64,000 nt of DNA. Origin: JBQLZQ01 sp052168355 (GTDB lineage Bacteria; Pseudomonadota; Alphaproteobacteria; DSM-16000; Inquilinaceae). The notes under the pieces were generated by a model. The model worked only from the letters and a program-made list of their open reading frames with translations. It did no database searches and had not been told where the DNA came from. Positions 17,166 to 25,786 of the stretch are shown piece after piece (the first letter of the stretch is position 1; each line of letters starts with the position of its first letter). The stretch spans positions 86,074 to 150,073 of the forward strand of contig JBQLZQ010000085.1 in NCBI GenBank assembly GCA_052168355.1, written 5' to 3'. The position numbers and the translations under genes were made by a program.

Positions 17166-18625
17166 CCAACCGACCCGAGACCATCGCCCTCTCCGACACC
17201 CTGACCGTCAGCCGGGTCGTCACCGGTCTGTGGCAGGTGGCCGATATGGAGAAGGACGGCCGGACGCTGGATGTCGATGCCGCCGCCGGTCATCTCGACG
17301 CCTATGTAGACGACGGGTTCTTCGCCTTCGACATGGCCGATCACTACGGCAGCGCCGAACTGATCGCCGGCGCGATGCTGGCGCGCCACGGCGGCGCCCG
17401 GCCGCGACCCGTGGCGCTGACGAAATGGTGTCCGGAACCGGGACCGATGACGCCGGAGGTCGTGCGCGCCGGTGTCGACGAACGGCGGGCGCGCCTGGGC
17501 GTGGAACGGATCGACCTTCTGCAGCTCCATTGGTGGGCCTTCGAGCATCCCGGCTGGCTGGACGCGCTGCATGAAATGACGCGGTTGCGGGAGGAAGGGA
17601 CGATCGGCGAGATCGGAGTCACCAACTTCGATGCCGGGCATCTGGCGCTGGCCATCGCCGATGGTGTTCCGGTGCGCACCAACCAGGTGTCCTTCTCGCT
17701 GCTCGACCGGCGCGCGGCTGGTGATCTGGCCGCCGTCTGCGCCGGGACGGGTGCGCGCCTTCTGGCCTACGGTACCCTGTGCGGCGGCTTTCTGTCGGAA
17801 CGGTGGCTCGGCCAGCCGGCGCCCGAGACGATCGCCGATTGGAGCGGCATGAAGTACCGCCGCTTCATCGACGCCGCCGGCGGATGGGACGCCTATCAGG
17901 GCGTCCTGGCTGCGGCGGCGGGGATCGCGCGCAGGCATGGCGTGTCCATCGCCAACGTCGCGACCCGCTGGGTGCTGGAGCAGCCGGCGGTCGCCGGCGT
18001 CATCATCGGCGCCCGGCCGGGCGTCAGCGAGCACCGGCAAGACAACGCCAACCTGTTTTCGTTCGGCCTGGACGCGGAAGACCGCGCCCGCTTGCAGGCG
18101 GCATTCGACGAAACCACCGCCATTCCCGGCGACTGCGGCGACGAATACCGCAAACCGCCCTACCTCACGGCATCGGGCGACCTCAGCCATCACCTGGAAT
18201 CGCTGCCGCCGGTCTACGCCGCCGTCCAGGTCGCCGGCCGGCCGGGGCGAAGCCATGTGTCGACCGGCAGCGTCTGGGAGCCCCTGGCCGGCTACAGCCG
18301 GGCCGTGCGGGTGGGCGACCGGATCCTGGTGTCGGGCACCACCGCCACCCACGGCAACGACCGCTGCGTGGCTCCCGGCGACGCCGGAGCGCAAGCCACC
18401 TACATCCTGGACAAGATCGCGGCCAGCGTGCAGGCCCTGGGCGGCGCCATGGACGACGTGATCCGCACCCGCGTCTATCTGCGCGACATCGCGAAATGGG
18501 AACCGGTGGCCCGGGCCCACGGGCGACGGTTCGGAACGGTCCTGCCGGCCAACACCCTCCTCGCGGCGGGCGCCCTGGTCGGCGACTATGAGGTCGAGAT
18601 CGAAGCCGAGGCCCTGGTCCCGTAA
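17162..18625 (+). CDS. Fused aldo/keto reductase - Rid (YjgF) domain protein
   Basis: A 487-residue two-domain enzyme. Residues about 10-345 form an aldo/keto reductase with an intact tetrad: Asp57, Tyr62 (FDMADHY), Lys88 and His123 (LQLHWWAF). Residues about 365-487 form a Rid/YjgF domain (GYSRAVRVGDRILVSG, then RVYLRDIAKWEP). Archetypal RidA enzymes hydrolyse enamines and imines with an Arg in a PARS motif; here the matching segment reads PANT, so this Rid domain may bind a small molecule instead of deaminating it, or use other residues. ATG 17162 overlaps livM. The reductase half is paralogous to the gene at 11466. The fusion implies the reductase substrate or product passes through an unstable imine or enamine, or an enol; inference. 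Confidence 0.88.
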   Translation: MTNRPETIALSDTLTVSRVVTGLWQVADMEKDGRTLDVDAAAGHLDAYVDDGFFAFDMADHYGSAELIAGAMLARHGGARPRPVALTKWCPEPGPMTPEVVRAGVDERRARLGVERIDLLQLHWWAFEHPGWLDALHEMTRLREEGTIGEIGVTNFDAGHLALAIADGVPVRTNQVSFSLLDRRAAGDLAAVCAGTGARLLAYGTLCGGFLSERWLGQPAPETIADWSGMKYRRFIDAAGGWDAYQGVLAAAAGIARRHGVSIANVATRWVLEQPAVAGVIIGARPGVSEHRQDNANLFSFGLDAEDRARLQAAFDETTAIPGDCGDEYRKPPYLTASGDLSHHLESLPPVYAAVQVAGRPGRSHVSTGSVWEPLAGYSRAVRVGDRILVSGTTATHGNDRCVAPGDAGAQATYILDKIAASVQALGGAMDDVIRTRVYLRDIAKWEPVARAHGRRFGTVLPANTLLAAGALVGDYEVEIEAEALVP

Positions 18626-18648
18626 GGCTTGTCGCGCCACCGACATGG

Positions 18649-18666
18649 TGGCCCGAAAACGGGCCA
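18649..18666. terminator. Hairpin in convergent spacer
   Basis: TGGCCCG-AAAA-CGGGCCA forms a perfect 7-bp stem with a four-A loop, 24 bases after the reductase-Rid stop and ahead of the converging SDR gene. No T-run follows on either strand, so it is only a possible bidirectional terminator. The rest of the 161-bp spacer shows nothing recognisable. Confidence 0.3.
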
Positions 18667-18786
18667 GGGCGTACAGGAAGAACACCGGCCCGATACCGCC
18701 GAGGGTCAATTCGAGATTTACAACAAAACCGCGAACGCGGGCTGGCGTCACCGCGCCGCGGCCGCGCATTGTTCCAGAACAGGCCC

Positions 18787-19536
18787 TTAGAACGGGATCC
18801 GGCTGCCGTCCCAGGCGAACAATCGGCCGGTGTCCGTCGTCTCCAGCCCATCCAGCACGGTCAGCAGGTGGGCGGCGGCATCGGCGGCGGCGAACAGCTT
18901 GTCGTCGGGAACGCCCGACCGGAACGGCGCCGACAGTCCGGTGGCCACGGTGCCCGGATGCAGCGCCACGCACAGAGCGTCGGGACGGGTCCGCGCCAGT
19001 TCGATGGACAGGCTGCGGATCACCATGTTGAGCGCGGCCTTCGACGCGCGGTAGGCATACCAGCCACCCAGCCGGTTGTCCTCGATGCTGCCGACCCGCG
19101 CCGACAGCGCCGCGAACACGGCCTTGCCCTGCCGGGGCAGCAGCGGCAGGAAATGCTTGGCCACCAGGGCCGGACCGACGGTGTTGATCCGATAGCTGTG
19201 AACCAGCGCCTCGGCATCCAGCGCGCGCCAGGTTTTCTCCGGTTCCAGACCGGCGGCCGGATCCTGGAGCACGCCCGTCGCCACCAGCACGGCCCGCGTC
19301 GTTCCCCCGGTCTCTTGAGCAACCGTGGCGGCGGCCCGTGCGATCGACTCTTCGTCGGTCAGGTCCATCGGAAGGGCGACCACCGTAGCGCCATGCCCTG
19401 TCGGCGTGGTACGGGATAGCGCATGGATGCGCACCACGTTGGGCGACGCGACCAAGGCATCGACCAAAGCGGATCCGATACCGCCCGAGGCGCCGGCGAC
19501 CGTGACCGACAACGCCGACCCGTAGCTGTCCAGCAT
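18787..19536 (-). CDS. Short-chain dehydrogenase/reductase, C-factor-like
   Basis: NAD(P)-dependent SDR of 249 residues. The nucleotide loop is AGASGGIG near residues 14-21, the catalytic pair is in YAYRASK near residue 163-169, and the catalytic Ser lies in the FAALSARVGS strand. It ends GRLFAWDGSRIPF, a tail typical of CsgA-like SDRs. Substrate unknown. It converges on the reductase-Rid gene and is divergent from the KaiC-like gene; no operon partner. Confidence 0.85.
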   Translation of the reverse strand: MLDSYGSALSVTVAGASGGIGSALVDALVASPNVVRIHALSRTTPTGHGATVVALPMDLTDEESIARAAATVAQETGGTTRAVLVATGVLQDPAAGLEPEKTWRALDAEALVHSYRINTVGPALVAKHFLPLLPRQGKAVFAALSARVGSIEDNRLGGWYAYRASKAALNMVIRSLSIELARTRPDALCVALHPGTVATGLSAPFRSGVPDDKLFAAADAAAHLLTVLDGLETTDTGRLFAWDGSRIPF

Positions 19537-19755
19537 TGGCTATCCCGGATTGGCGACTGCGGATGTGTCAAAGGACATGGCGACAATTGGCACTGAATTC
19601 ACGACGTGGGCCTTTAAGCTGGCTCGCTTGCCGGGCGGGACAAGGCTCGGCAGCCTGCCACGCGGGTCATTAGGTGAAAAAAGCCAACAAGTGACATTGC
19701 GCAACCGATCCTGTGCGAATATGCCTAGCAGCTTTCCAGGATGCGGGAGTGACGG

Positions 19756-21231
19756 ATGCCGGTGAACAAGAAGGCCGTGGCAACCGGCGGGTTGCAGACG
19801 GGCGTCGCGGGGTTGGATCAGATACTCGGCGGCGGTTTGCCGGGCGCGCACCTCTATTTGGTTCAGGGGACCCCAGGGACTGGCAAGACGACGATTGGCC
19901 TGCAGTTTCTGATGGCTGGCGTGGCCCAGGGCGAGAAAGTCCTCTATGTTTCCCTGTCGCAGACGGTCGCCGAACTCCGTCAAATGGCCAAATCGCACAA
20001 GTGGTCGCTAAAAGGTGTCGTGGTCGAGGATCTCCAGGCGACCATGGACTCCGCCAGCGATGTCAGCCAGACGGTGCTTCATACGATCGATATCGAGCTT
20101 GACCGAACCCGCAGCGCGATCGAAAAAGCGCTCCAGAAGCATAAGCCGAAGCGCCTCGTCTATGATTCTCTGCTGGAAGTTCGCCACCTGTCCCAGGACG
20201 GGCTGCGCTACCGCCGCGAGCTTCTCGGGCTGAAGGCCTTTATCACCGAGAACAGCATCGCCACGCTGATGATCGATACCGAAACCGACGCGGGCGGCGA
20301 CCCCGAGTTGGAGGGTATCGCGCACGGCATCATCAGGTTGGAAAAGGCGCTGCCAGAATACGGTGTCGCCAAGCGCCGCGTCGAGGTCAAGAAGATGCGG
20401 GGCGTTGCCTTTGCCGACGGCTATCACGACATGGCCATCCGACTTGGGACGGGCGTGGAGGTCTACCCCCGCGTGGTTCCCGCGCTGGCGGCGGAGGAGA
20501 AGCGGGGCGATCTGATCACCAGCGGCGTACCACGCATGGACGAAATGTTGGGAGGCGGGCTGGAAGGCGGCACGACCACCCTGATCATGGGCCAGGCCGG
20601 CACCGGAAAATCGACGCTGGCCTCTCTGTACGCCCATGCCGCGCTGAAGCGTGGCGAAAGCGTGTCGATGTTTCTGTTCGAGGAGCGGCTCGAGACCTTC
20701 TTTCGCCGGTGCGATGGCCTTGGCATTGAGCTGCGGGATTACGCCAAGTCCGGCAAGCTCATGATTCACGATTTCTCTCCGGCGGAGATTTCGGCGGGGG
20801 AGCTCTCGATGATCGCTCAGCGCGACGTCGACGAGCATGGCGCGTCGGTCGTCATCATCGACAGTTTCACCGGCTATATCAGCGCCTTGCCCCAAGGCAA
20901 TCAGGCGGTGCCGCAGATTCATTCCCTGCTGCGATATCTCACCCGGCGAGGCGTCCTGGCGATGTTGATCGTCGCCCAGCACGGGTTGCTTGGGCAGAAT
21001 GTGACATCGGAAGTGGATGTCAGTTTTCTCGGCGATACCGTGCTGCTGTTGCGCATGTACGAGTGGCCGGGATTGATTCGCCGCACCATCACGATCGTCA
21101 AGAAACGCCATGGTCCGCATGATCTTGAAGTGTTTGAGCTGAACATCGATACGGACGGCGTCACCATCTCGCCGTTCAACCCGCCGCCGCCCGGTTCGGC
21201 CGGCCCGGCGCCGGTCGAACGGCAAAGCTGA
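19756..21231 (+). CDS. kaiC: KaiC-like double RecA ATPase with degenerate first catalytic site
   Basis: A 491-residue protein with two KaiC/RadA ATPase domains. CI has Walker A GTPGTGKTT at 38-46; CII has GQAGTGKST at 279-287 and the catalytic Glu pair FEE at 309-310. In CI the place of the Glu pair reads SLSQ (66-69), so CI probably binds ATP but hydrolyses poorly. Aligning the CII strand DTVLLL with cyanobacterial KaiC puts Ser423 at the Ser431 autophosphorylation site and Phe424 at the Thr432 site. No kaiA or kaiB gene is in the window. The next gene, eight bases on, is an HWE kinase, so a signalling rather than clock role is likely. Ribosome site GGGAG precedes the ATG. Confidence 0.9.
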   Translation: MPVNKKAVATGGLQTGVAGLDQILGGGLPGAHLYLVQGTPGTGKTTIGLQFLMAGVAQGEKVLYVSLSQTVAELRQMAKSHKWSLKGVVVEDLQATMDSASDVSQTVLHTIDIELDRTRSAIEKALQKHKPKRLVYDSLLEVRHLSQDGLRYRRELLGLKAFITENSIATLMIDTETDAGGDPELEGIAHGIIRLEKALPEYGVAKRRVEVKKMRGVAFADGYHDMAIRLGTGVEVYPRVVPALAAEEKRGDLITSGVPRMDEMLGGGLEGGTTTLIMGQAGTGKSTLASLYAHAALKRGESVSMFLFEERLETFFRRCDGLGIELRDYAKSGKLMIHDFSPAEISAGELSMIAQRDVDEHGASVVIIDSFTGYISALPQGNQAVPQIHSLLRYLTRRGVLAMLIVAQHGLLGQNVTSEVDVSFLGDTVLLLRMYEWPGLIRRTITIVKKRHGPHDLEVFELNIDTDGVTISPFNPPPPGSAGPAPVERQS

Positions 21232-21239
21232 GCGGCGTT

Positions 21240-22280
21240 GTGGCGCGGCCGACCGGCGACGGCCCCGTCATCATCCATGCGCCCTTTCGCCGGGACGCGG
21301 CGGTGCTTCGGGACACTCTGCGGTCGGCGGGCGTTACGGCGTTGGTCTGCGCCGATGTCAAGACCCTGACCGAAGCCTTGAAGGACGATGTCGGCGCGCT
21401 GGTCCTGACCCAGGAAGCGTTTTCCAAACCGGTCTTCGAACTGCTCCGGGGCTGGCTGGGTGGCCAGGAGCCATGGTCGGAACCACCGCTGCTGGCCTTT
21501 CTCGACAGCAATCAGCACAGCCTGCAGCAGATGGCCCTGCTTCTGGAGCGTCTTTCGGGTTCTGCCCTCATGGTGTTGGAGCGGCCGGTGCGCACCGTGG
21601 AATTCGTCAGCTGCGTTCAGAGCGCTCTTCGCGCCCGCAGCCGGCAGTTCGAGTTGCGGGATCAGCTTGTTCTTCAGGCCGACCTGCTGAGCGAGCTCAG
21701 CCATCGGGTCAAGAATGCGCTGGCCAACGTGTTCGCCGTCTATCGGATGACCCTGCGCAACAGCGCCACGCTGGCGGAGTTCGACGCCGCCTTCGGATCG
21801 CGATTGACGGCGCTCAGCGACGTACACCAGCTTCTTGTCGCTTCGGGTTGGCAGGGTGCCGACCTGCGCGACATCGCGATGGGCACCACAAAGCCGTACA
21901 GTCTTGGCGATCACGGCCGGATAACCACAAAGGGCCCGTCCGTGCCGCTGGCGCCACGCACCGCGCTCGCCTTCGCGCTGTGCCTGCACGAGCTTGCGAC
22001 CAACGCCGCGAAATACGGCGCCCTGTCGACCGCCGACGGTTCCCTTGCGGTTCGGTGGACCGCCAAGATTGTAAAGGGGGGGCGCCGCGTCGACCTGGAG
22101 TGGGTCGAGACGGGAGGTCCCCCGGTCGAAACGCCGACCCGAAAGGGATTTGGAACACGGTTCATCGAGGCGTCGGTCGCCTCGGAAACGAACGGCCAGG
22201 CCGATTTCGACTTCGATCCCGCCGGTCTGAGATGCCGGCTGACATGCGTGGTGGACAGGACGATTATCACGAATATGTGA
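21240..22280 (+). CDS. HWE-family sensor kinase with pseudo-receiver N-terminus
   Basis: A soluble 346-residue kinase. Residues about 8-130 look like a receiver-type fold without the phospho-Asp (the expected site reads LVLTQEA) and with Arg for the conserved Lys (LERPV), so it is a pseudo-receiver. The HWE/HisKA_2 phospho-acceptor is His155 in LSHRVKNALANV; the ATPase lobe has His250 and Asn255 (LHELATNAAKYGALS) and the WxExGGP motif near 285. GTG start at 21240 lies 8 bp after the kaiC stop, so the two are co-transcribed. It probably senses KaiC state and passes phosphate to the single-domain regulator at 22518; partnership inferred from position. Confidence 0.88.
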   Translation: MARPTGDGPVIIHAPFRRDAAVLRDTLRSAGVTALVCADVKTLTEALKDDVGALVLTQEAFSKPVFELLRGWLGGQEPWSEPPLLAFLDSNQHSLQQMALLLERLSGSALMVLERPVRTVEFVSCVQSALRARSRQFELRDQLVLQADLLSELSHRVKNALANVFAVYRMTLRNSATLAEFDAAFGSRLTALSDVHQLLVASGWQGADLRDIAMGTTKPYSLGDHGRITTKGPSVPLAPRTALAFALCLHELATNAAKYGALSTADGSLAVRWTAKIVKGGRRVDLEWVETGGPPVETPTRKGFGTRFIEASVASETNGQADFDFDPAGLRCRLTCVVDRTIITNM

Positions 22281-22438
22281 ACCGCCGCCGGCCACCGCCG
22301 ATGTGGAGCCATCCCGACACCGGCTTGGGGCGTGTTTGGCGGGAAAGTGGCCGGATTGCTGCCTTTTTGTCACATTTCAGCCGATCTGGCGGCGATCACC
22401 GCCTGTCGCGGCGAGATGCCAGGCTTCTTCCAAACGTT

Positions 22439-22463
22439 GGAACCCTTTTGCCGTCCGGCTGTT
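22439..22463 (+). promoter_or_regulatory. EcfG-type (general stress sigma) promoter before the response regulator
   Basis: GGAAC (22439-22443), 17 bases, then GTT (22461-22463) fits the alphaproteobacterial EcfG consensus GGAAC-N16/17-(C/T)GTT. A transcript would start near 22470, about 48 bases ahead of the regulator ATG at 22518. Spacing and both boxes are seen directly; use by EcfG is inferred. Confidence 0.6.
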
Positions 22464-22517
22464 ACACAAATGATAAATTCCTTTGCCAACCCTTTGTTCC
22501 AGGATGGAAATGTTCCC

Positions 22518-22937
22518 ATGATCATCCTTGTTGCCGAAGACGACGCGTTGATTGCCATGGATATGGAGATGATGCTGCAGGCGGGTGGGCACGAGGTGTT
22601 GGGGCCGGCGGCGAACTCCAAGGCCGCTCTTTCCCTGATGCGTGACGTTCGCCCGGACGTCGCGGTCCTGGATATCGGTCTTAAAAACGGCGAGTCCGGT
22701 ATCGAGCTGGCCAGGATACTCCGCTATGATTGGGATATCCCTGTCTTGTTCGTAAGCGGTGAGCCAACCCGGGCCCGCAGCGCCAGCGATGTCGGAGTGG
22801 GTGTTTTGACCAAGCCTGTGTCGCAGTCGGCCTTGCTCAAAAGCATCGATGCGGTAACCGCCGTCGCGCGTGGGGAGGCCGTGACCGCGCCACCCCCGCA
22901 GCTCGAGCTGTTCGGGGCGCGAGTTGGACGCGGCTGA
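22518..22937 (+). CDS. Single-domain (CheY-like) response regulator
   Basis: A 139-residue receiver with no output domain. All active-site residues are present: Asp8 and Asp9, phospho-acceptor Asp52 (AVLDIGL), Ser80 (LFVSGE) and Lys99 (LTKPV). Start chosen at ATG 22518, where the receiver fold begins; earlier in-frame ATGs lie inside or upstream of the EcfG-type promoter. Single-domain regulators paired with HWE kinases act as phosphate sinks or shuttles in the alphaproteobacterial general stress response. The gene is followed 7 bp later by the MscS gene and is likely co-transcribed with it. Confidence 0.88.
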   Translation: MIILVAEDDALIAMDMEMMLQAGGHEVLGPAANSKAALSLMRDVRPDVAVLDIGLKNGESGIELARILRYDWDIPVLFVSGEPTRARSASDVGVGVLTKPVSQSALLKSIDAVTAVARGEAVTAPPPQLELFGARVGRG

Positions 22938-22944
22938 TCCGTAG

Positions 22945-24312
22945 GTGACAAAATCGGGGCGACTTCGGGCCGGCGTCTTTGCCGCGCTGATCGGCGGGGT
23001 GCTGGTCTGCTCGGCCTCCGTTAGGGCACAGGAAACGCCGCCGGCGCAGCCGCCGGAGCCGGCCATCGGCGTCGAAAGCGACGGGCGTTCGGACGCGGCG
23101 ATTGCCGATCGGATACGGGCCATCTTCCGGGAAATCGAAGCATTCGGCGATATCACGGCGACAGTCCGTGCCGGCGTGGTCACATTGGACGGCACCGTCT
23201 TAGAGCGTGACCGCGCAGCCGAGGCCGTCGCGTTGGCGAACCGCGTCGAAGGCGTGGTGGCCGTGCGCGACGAGACCGAGCTGGACGCGTCGGTCGAGGA
23301 TCGGCTCGATCCCGCCTTCGATCGCCTGAACACGCGGCTGCGGGCCGGCGTCGACCTTTTGCCCCTGTTGGCGGTGGCGATTCTGGCCTTTGCCGTTCTG
23401 GTGACACTTGGGCTTCTTCTGGCCCGGTGGCGGGGCCCCTGGGAGAGGCTGGCCCCGAACTCGTTCGTGGCCGATCTCATCCGTCAGATCGTTCGGTTGG
23501 CTTTTATCGCCGGCGGATTGGTCGTGGCGCTGGACATTCTGGGGGCCACGGCGCTGCTCGGCACCATCCTTGGCGCCGCGGGCATCGCCGGGCTGGCCAT
23601 CGGTTTCGCCGTTCGCGACACCATCGAGAACTATATCGCCAGCATCATGCTGAGCATCCGGCAGCCGTTCCGGCCCAACGACCATGTCCTGATCGAAGGG
23701 CACGAGGGTCATGTGTTGAGCCTGACGTCCCGGGCCACCGTGATCATGACCCTCGATGGCAACCACGTCCGCATTCCCAACGCGACAGTCTTCAAGGGCA
23801 TCCTCGTCAATTTCACCCGCAACCCGGATCGGCGTTTCGAGTTCCGCCTGGGCGTCGATGGCGACGGAAACCTGAAGCAGGCCCTTGAGTTGGCGCTCGA
23901 CACGCTGCGGGGTCTCGATTTCGTCCTCGACGACCCTGAGCCTCTGGCCTGGATCGACGAGGTTGGCGACTCCAACGTCGTCCTCTGGGTCGGTGGGTGG
24001 ATCGACCAGCGCAAGACGGATTACGCCAAGGCCCGAAGCGAGGCCATCCGTCTCACCAAGCGGGCCCTGGAAGAAGCCGGGATCGGCATCCCCGAGCCCA
24101 TTTATCGGTTGCGGGTCGACCAGGGTTCGGTGCGAGCCATGGTCCCGGGCGAAGCATCGGGCGCGCCGCCGCCTCCCGAGCCCGCAGGCAGTGTCGAGAG
24201 CGCGGAGATCGGCGATGCCTCGGCCGAAACGGCCGTGGTCGAAAAGGTGGCCGCCGAGCGGATCAGCGGTCGCGGCGAGGACCTGCTCGACCCGACCGCG
24301 CCGACGGAATAG
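22945..24312 (+). CDS. MscS-family mechanosensitive channel with periplasmic BON domain
   Basis: Inner-membrane osmotic safety channel of 455 residues. Signal peptide about 1-28, then a BON domain at about 48-112 (DITATVRAGVVTLDGTVLER), two to three membrane helices from about 135 to 235, with the pore helix in AAGIAGLAIGFAVRDTIENY, and the MscS beta and C-terminal domains to about 395. The final 60 residues are acidic, Pro/Ala-rich and probably disordered. GTG start at 22945. Placed behind the EcfG-type promoter and regulator, it fits induction under osmotic or general stress. Confidence 0.88.
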   Translation: MTKSGRLRAGVFAALIGGVLVCSASVRAQETPPAQPPEPAIGVESDGRSDAAIADRIRAIFREIEAFGDITATVRAGVVTLDGTVLERDRAAEAVALANRVEGVVAVRDETELDASVEDRLDPAFDRLNTRLRAGVDLLPLLAVAILAFAVLVTLGLLLARWRGPWERLAPNSFVADLIRQIVRLAFIAGGLVVALDILGATALLGTILGAAGIAGLAIGFAVRDTIENYIASIMLSIRQPFRPNDHVLIEGHEGHVLSLTSRATVIMTLDGNHVRIPNATVFKGILVNFTRNPDRRFEFRLGVDGDGNLKQALELALDTLRGLDFVLDDPEPLAWIDEVGDSNVVLWVGGWIDQRKTDYAKARSEAIRLTKRALEEAGIGIPEPIYRLRVDQGSVRAMVPGEASGAPPPPEPAGSVESAEIGDASAETAVVEKVAAERISGRGEDLLDPTAPTE

Positions 24313-24414
24313 ACCGTGCCGGCATGGAAGGCCGCGTCGTGATCGCGTACTGTCCGACGATCGGGGGTCGTGGCCGCCGCCACCGCTCCGATCCCATCTG
24401 GCGAGGAGGATCCC

Positions 24415-25074
24415 ATGGCCACGCTCGTCTTCGACGTCAACGAAACGCTGCTGGACCTGGCCGCGCTGGACGGACCCTTCGACCGCGCCTTTGGCGCCAC
24501 CTCGGCGCGGCGCGAATGGTTCGCCCTGGTCCTGCGCACCGGGCTGGTTGCAACCATGATCGGCGACTATCGCGATTTCGGCGCGGTGGGCGCCGCCGCG
24601 CTGGACATGCTGGCGACCCAGCGAGGCGTCGATCTGGGGAAGGGGGATCGGGCCGCCATCCTGGGCGGCATGCGGCGTCTGCCGCCCCACCCCGATGTCG
24701 TGCCGGCGCTCGGTCGACTGGCGGAGGCCGGCCATCGGCTGGCGGCCTTGACCAACTCCACCGACGTGGTCGCCCGCGAACAGCTCGACCATGCTGGCCT
24801 GTTCGACCGGTTCGAGTCGATCCTGTCGGCAGACACCGTACGCCGGCTCAAGCCGTCGGCGCCGGTCTATCGCATGGCGGCCGAGGCTCTCGATGTGGAT
24901 CCTTCGGACATGTGGATGATCGCCGCCCATGATTGGGACATTGCCGGGGCCATGCGAGCGGGGTGTCACGGTATCTTCGTGGCCCGGCCCGGCATGGCGC
25001 CCAACCCCCTGTTCCCGCCGCCGGACCTGGTCGTGGCCGATCTGGAAGAGCTGGCGGCGCGGGGCGTTGGCTAG
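24415..25074 (+). CDS. Haloacid dehalogenase, type II-like HAD hydrolase
   Basis: HAD-superfamily hydrolase of 219 residues, close to L-2-haloacid dehalogenases. Nucleophile Asp7 in FDVNETLLDL, Ser/Asn in LTNSTD near 117, Lys in RRLKPSAPVY near 144 and the acidic motif HDWDIAGAMRAGC near 170. Start at ATG 24415 behind GCGAGGAGG; an upstream frame extension lacks such a site. Activity could be on 2-haloacids or small phosphoesters. It converges on the GntR gene at 25097. Confidence 0.85.
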   Translation: MATLVFDVNETLLDLAALDGPFDRAFGATSARREWFALVLRTGLVATMIGDYRDFGAVGAAALDMLATQRGVDLGKGDRAAILGGMRRLPPHPDVVPALGRLAEAGHRLAALTNSTDVVAREQLDHAGLFDRFESILSADTVRRLKPSAPVYRMAAEALDVDPSDMWMIAAHDWDIAGAMRAGCHGIFVARPGMAPNPLFPPPDLVVADLEELAARGVG

Positions 25075-25096
25075 TGATCTAAATCAGACATAGGGA

Positions 25097-25786
25097 TTAG
25101 AGCCCGGTCAGGTCGTACTTCTCGAGGATCGAGACCAGCAGGGCCCCCGTACGTGTCCGGTGCTGGCGATGAAGGGTGCCGGCGCGTTCGGCATCGCCGG
25201 CCAGGATGGCCTCCACCACCGCGCGATGATCCTCGTTGGACTGGGTCGGTGATGGCCGCAGCTTCAAGGTCAGCAGCCGGGCGCGGTGGGATTGAGCCCA
25301 GAAGGTGGCGACCTGCGCCGACAGTCGCCGATTGCCGCAAAACCGCACCAGCATCAGGTGGAACTCTTCGTCGGCGCGGGCCCAGGCGCGCAGGTCGCCA
25401 CTGTCCAGCGCCTCCTCCATCGCCGCCACGGATGCGGCGAGCTGCTTTGCCTGATCTTCCGTCACCCCGTTCCGTGCGACGATTTCCGCCGCCATCGATT
25501 CCAGGGCCGTCAGCACGTCGTAGATTTCGCGCATATCCACCGCCGACACCGGCAACACCCGCATGCCCCGGCGGGGGCGGAGATCGATCAGCCCATCGGC
25601 GGCCAGCCGGTTCAACGCCTCGCGCACGGGCGTTCGGCTGATCTGCAGCATGTCGGCGATTTCCTGTTCGAACGCCTGGTAGCCGGCCGGCATGACGTTG
25701 TCCAGGATGCGCTGATGCAGGTCGGCGTAGGCACGCTCCGCCACGGACATGGGTCCCGCCTGGGTGTCGATCGGATTTGTGCTCAT
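25097..25786 (-). CDS. GntR-family regulator, FCD subfamily
   Basis: A 229-residue regulator with an N-terminal winged helix (YADLHQRILDNVMPAG, then QISRTPVREALNRLAADGL) and a C-terminal FCD ligand domain with EFH and EDHRAVV metal/ligand histidines. Start chosen at ATG 25786, which overlaps the dehydrogenase stop (ATGA); an ATG 15 bases earlier is also in frame. As last gene of the SMP-30/Gfo operon it presumably responds to the sugar acid degraded there. Confidence 0.9.
   Translation of the reverse strand: MSTNPIDTQAGPMSVAERAYADLHQRILDNVMPAGYQAFEQEIADMLQISRTPVREALNRLAADGLIDLRPRRGMRVLPVSAVDMREIYDVLTALESMAAEIVARNGVTEDQAKQLAASVAAMEEALDSGDLRAWARADEEFHLMLVRFCGNRRLSAQVATFWAQSHRARLLTLKLRPSPTQSNEDHRAVVEAILAGDAERAGTLHRQHRTRTGALLVSILEKYDLTGL

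Noticed and set aside
17117..18973. Long minus-strand frame through the reductase-Rid gene and the convergent spacer
   Set aside because: Antisense to a well-supported gene; the short hydrophobic run in the spacer matches no family I recognise and has no good start.
19756..21231. Full circadian Kai clock
   Set aside because: No kaiA or kaiB in the window, and the CI catalytic glutamates and the Thr432 position are not conserved.
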